This document shows, one piece after another, positions 5,215 to 6,229 of a stretch of DNA of 6,229 nucleotides; positions within the stretch are counted from its first letter, which is position 1, and each line of letters begins with the position of its first letter. The stretch lies in NCBI GenBank assembly GCA_002372465.1, contig DFGW01000126.1, positions 1-6,229 of the forward strand, in the 5' to 3' direction. The position numbers were made by a program, and so were the translations under genes. Below the pieces are notes generated by a model. That model was not told where the DNA came from. It saw nothing but the letters and a program-made list of their open reading frames with translations, and made no database searches. The stretch is from Butyrivibrio sp. UBA3740 (lineage in GTDB: Bacteria; Bacillota; Clostridia; Lachnospirales; Lachnospiraceae).

Positions 5215-6229
5215 TCAATTGTTCTTCTCAAACTCATTCATGAAGTCAACAAGCTTTACTACGCCCTCCTTAGGCATTGCGTTGTAGATACTTGCTCTCA
5301 TGCCACCAACGGTTCTGTGGCCCTTAAGGCTAACAAATCCAGCCTTTGTAGCCTCTGCTATAAACTTGGCATTGAGTTCGTCTGAATCTGTTACAAAAGG
5401 AACATTCATAAGAGAACGGTCCTCAGGTCTTACTGTACCCTTGAACATCTTGCTCTGATCAAGATAATCATAAAGAACTGCAGCCTTCTCTTCATTCCTC
5501 TTCTTCATCTCCTCAAGACCGCCCTGTGCCTTAAGCCACTTTAATACCAGACCACACATATAGATACTCCAGCAGTTCGGAGTATTGTATAAAGAGCCAT
5601 TGTCAGCCTGAGTCTTCCACTTAAGCATTGTAGGTGTGTAAGAAGGTACATCATCAGTGATGAGATCCTCTCTGATAATGCTGATAACAAGACCTGCAGG
5701 TCCTACATTCTTCTGAACGCCACCGTAGATAACTCCATACTTGGTTACATCTACAGGCTCAGAGAGGAAGCAGGATGAAACATCTGAAACAAGGAGCTTG
5801 CCCTTTGTATTAGGCAGTGTCTTGAACTTTGTTCCGTAGATAGTATTGTTCTCGCAGATGTATACATAATCAAGGTCATCTGCGATATCAAGATCTGAAC
5901 AGTCGGGAATATATGAGAAAGTCTTGTCAGCACTTGAAGCAAGTTCTACAGCTTCTCCATACTTCTGAGCCTCCTGATAAGCTTTCTTGGCCCACTGACC
6001 TGTGATGATATAGCCGGCCTTCTTATTCTTCATAAGATTAAGAGGAACAGCTGCGAACTGCTGGCTTGCTCCGCCCTGTAAAAAGAGAACCTTATAATTG
6101 TCAGGAATGTTCATAAGATCTCTGATATCCTGCTCTGCTGTCTGGATCACATTATCGAAAGTTTTTGATCTGTGACTCATCTCATTAATGGACATTCCAC
6201 AGCCATTGTAATCAAGCATTTCTGCTGCA
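5215..6229 (-). CDS. serC: Phosphoserine aminotransferase, partial: N-terminus beyond the right edge
   Basis: A PLP-dependent class V aminotransferase that converts 3-phosphohydroxypyruvate and glutamate to phosphoserine and 2-oxoglutarate, the second step of serine biosynthesis. The reading frame is open to the window edge. Residues before the Met at 6219 (ending AAE) continue the family alignment into MLDYNGCGMS, so that Met is internal and roughly 25 N-terminal residues are missing. Visible family motifs are EMSHRSK, QGGASQQFAAVPLN, GGVQKNVGPAGL with the PLP-binding lysine (170th residue counted from the internal Met, matching K198 of E. coli SerC), NGSLYNTPNCWSIY and KGHRTVGGMRASIYNAMP near the C-terminus. 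The gene is 18 bases upstream of serA. Its promoter and any regulation lie outside the window. Confidence 0.95.
   Translation of the reverse strand, partial: AAEMLDYNGCGMSINEMSHRSKTFDNVIQTAEQDIRDLMNIPDNYKVLFLQGGASQQFAAVPLNLMKNKKAGYIITGQWAKKAYQEAQKYGEAVELASSADKTFSYIPDCSDLDIADDLDYVYICENNTIYGTKFKTLPNTKGKLLVSDVSSCFLSEPVDVTKYGVIYGGVQKNVGPAGLVISIIREDLITDDVPSYTPTMLKWKTQADNGSLYNTPNCWSIYMCGLVLKWLKAQGGLEEMKKRNEEKAAVLYDYLDQSKMFKGTVRPEDRSLMNVPFVTDSDELNAKFIAEATKAGFVSLKGHRTVGGMRASIYNAMPKEGVVKLVDFMNEFEKNN

Overview
The window looks like chromosomal DNA from a low-to-moderate G+C Firmicute, most likely a Lachnospiraceae (Butyrivibrio/Roseburia-like) member. That placement is inference. It rests on strong GGAGG ribosome sites, a TTG start, a clostridial-type SerA with a 'VTDFP' segment, and a serC-serA-DUF1015 gene order that I recall from anaerobic Firmicutes and Bacteroidetes. 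All genes lie on the minus strand and are read from the right edge to the left. No mobile element, CRISPR array or plus-strand gene is seen, and no stretch of more than 300 bases lacks a gene.

Right to left: (1) serC, phosphoserine aminotransferase, cut at its N-terminus by the window edge (5215-6229). (2) serA, 3-phosphoglycerate dehydrogenase with a C-terminal ACT domain, 18 bases after serC (4027-5196). (3) An intrinsic terminator-like hairpin (3960-3999) in the serA/DUF1015 gap. (4) A DUF1015 protein with an ADGHHR motif (2686-3942). (5) A GlgB-like protein (134-2644, probable TTG start) 41 bases further on. (6) A consensus-like promoter (98-126), a strong leader hairpin (53-81) and the 5' two-thirds of a tRNA-Thr(CGU) running off the left edge (1-47).

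SerA and SerC carry out the first two steps from 3-phosphoglycerate to phosphoserine. No SerB phosphatase is visible, and the DUF1015 protein sits where a third serine-pathway gene might be expected.

The most unusual object is the GlgB-like protein. It aligns without gaps to E. coli branching enzyme across the whole catalytic core, at a constant residue offset of +3. Yet the nucleophile Asp is Ser, the acid/base Glu is Lys, the transition-state Asp is Glu and a conserved His is Phe. It also carries a roughly 70-residue charged coiled coil and a 40-residue Lys/Thr/Ser/Ala tail like that of histone H1. It reads as an intact pseudoenzyme, perhaps a glycogen-binding scaffold or regulator with a polyanion-binding tail, rather than a working branching enzyme.
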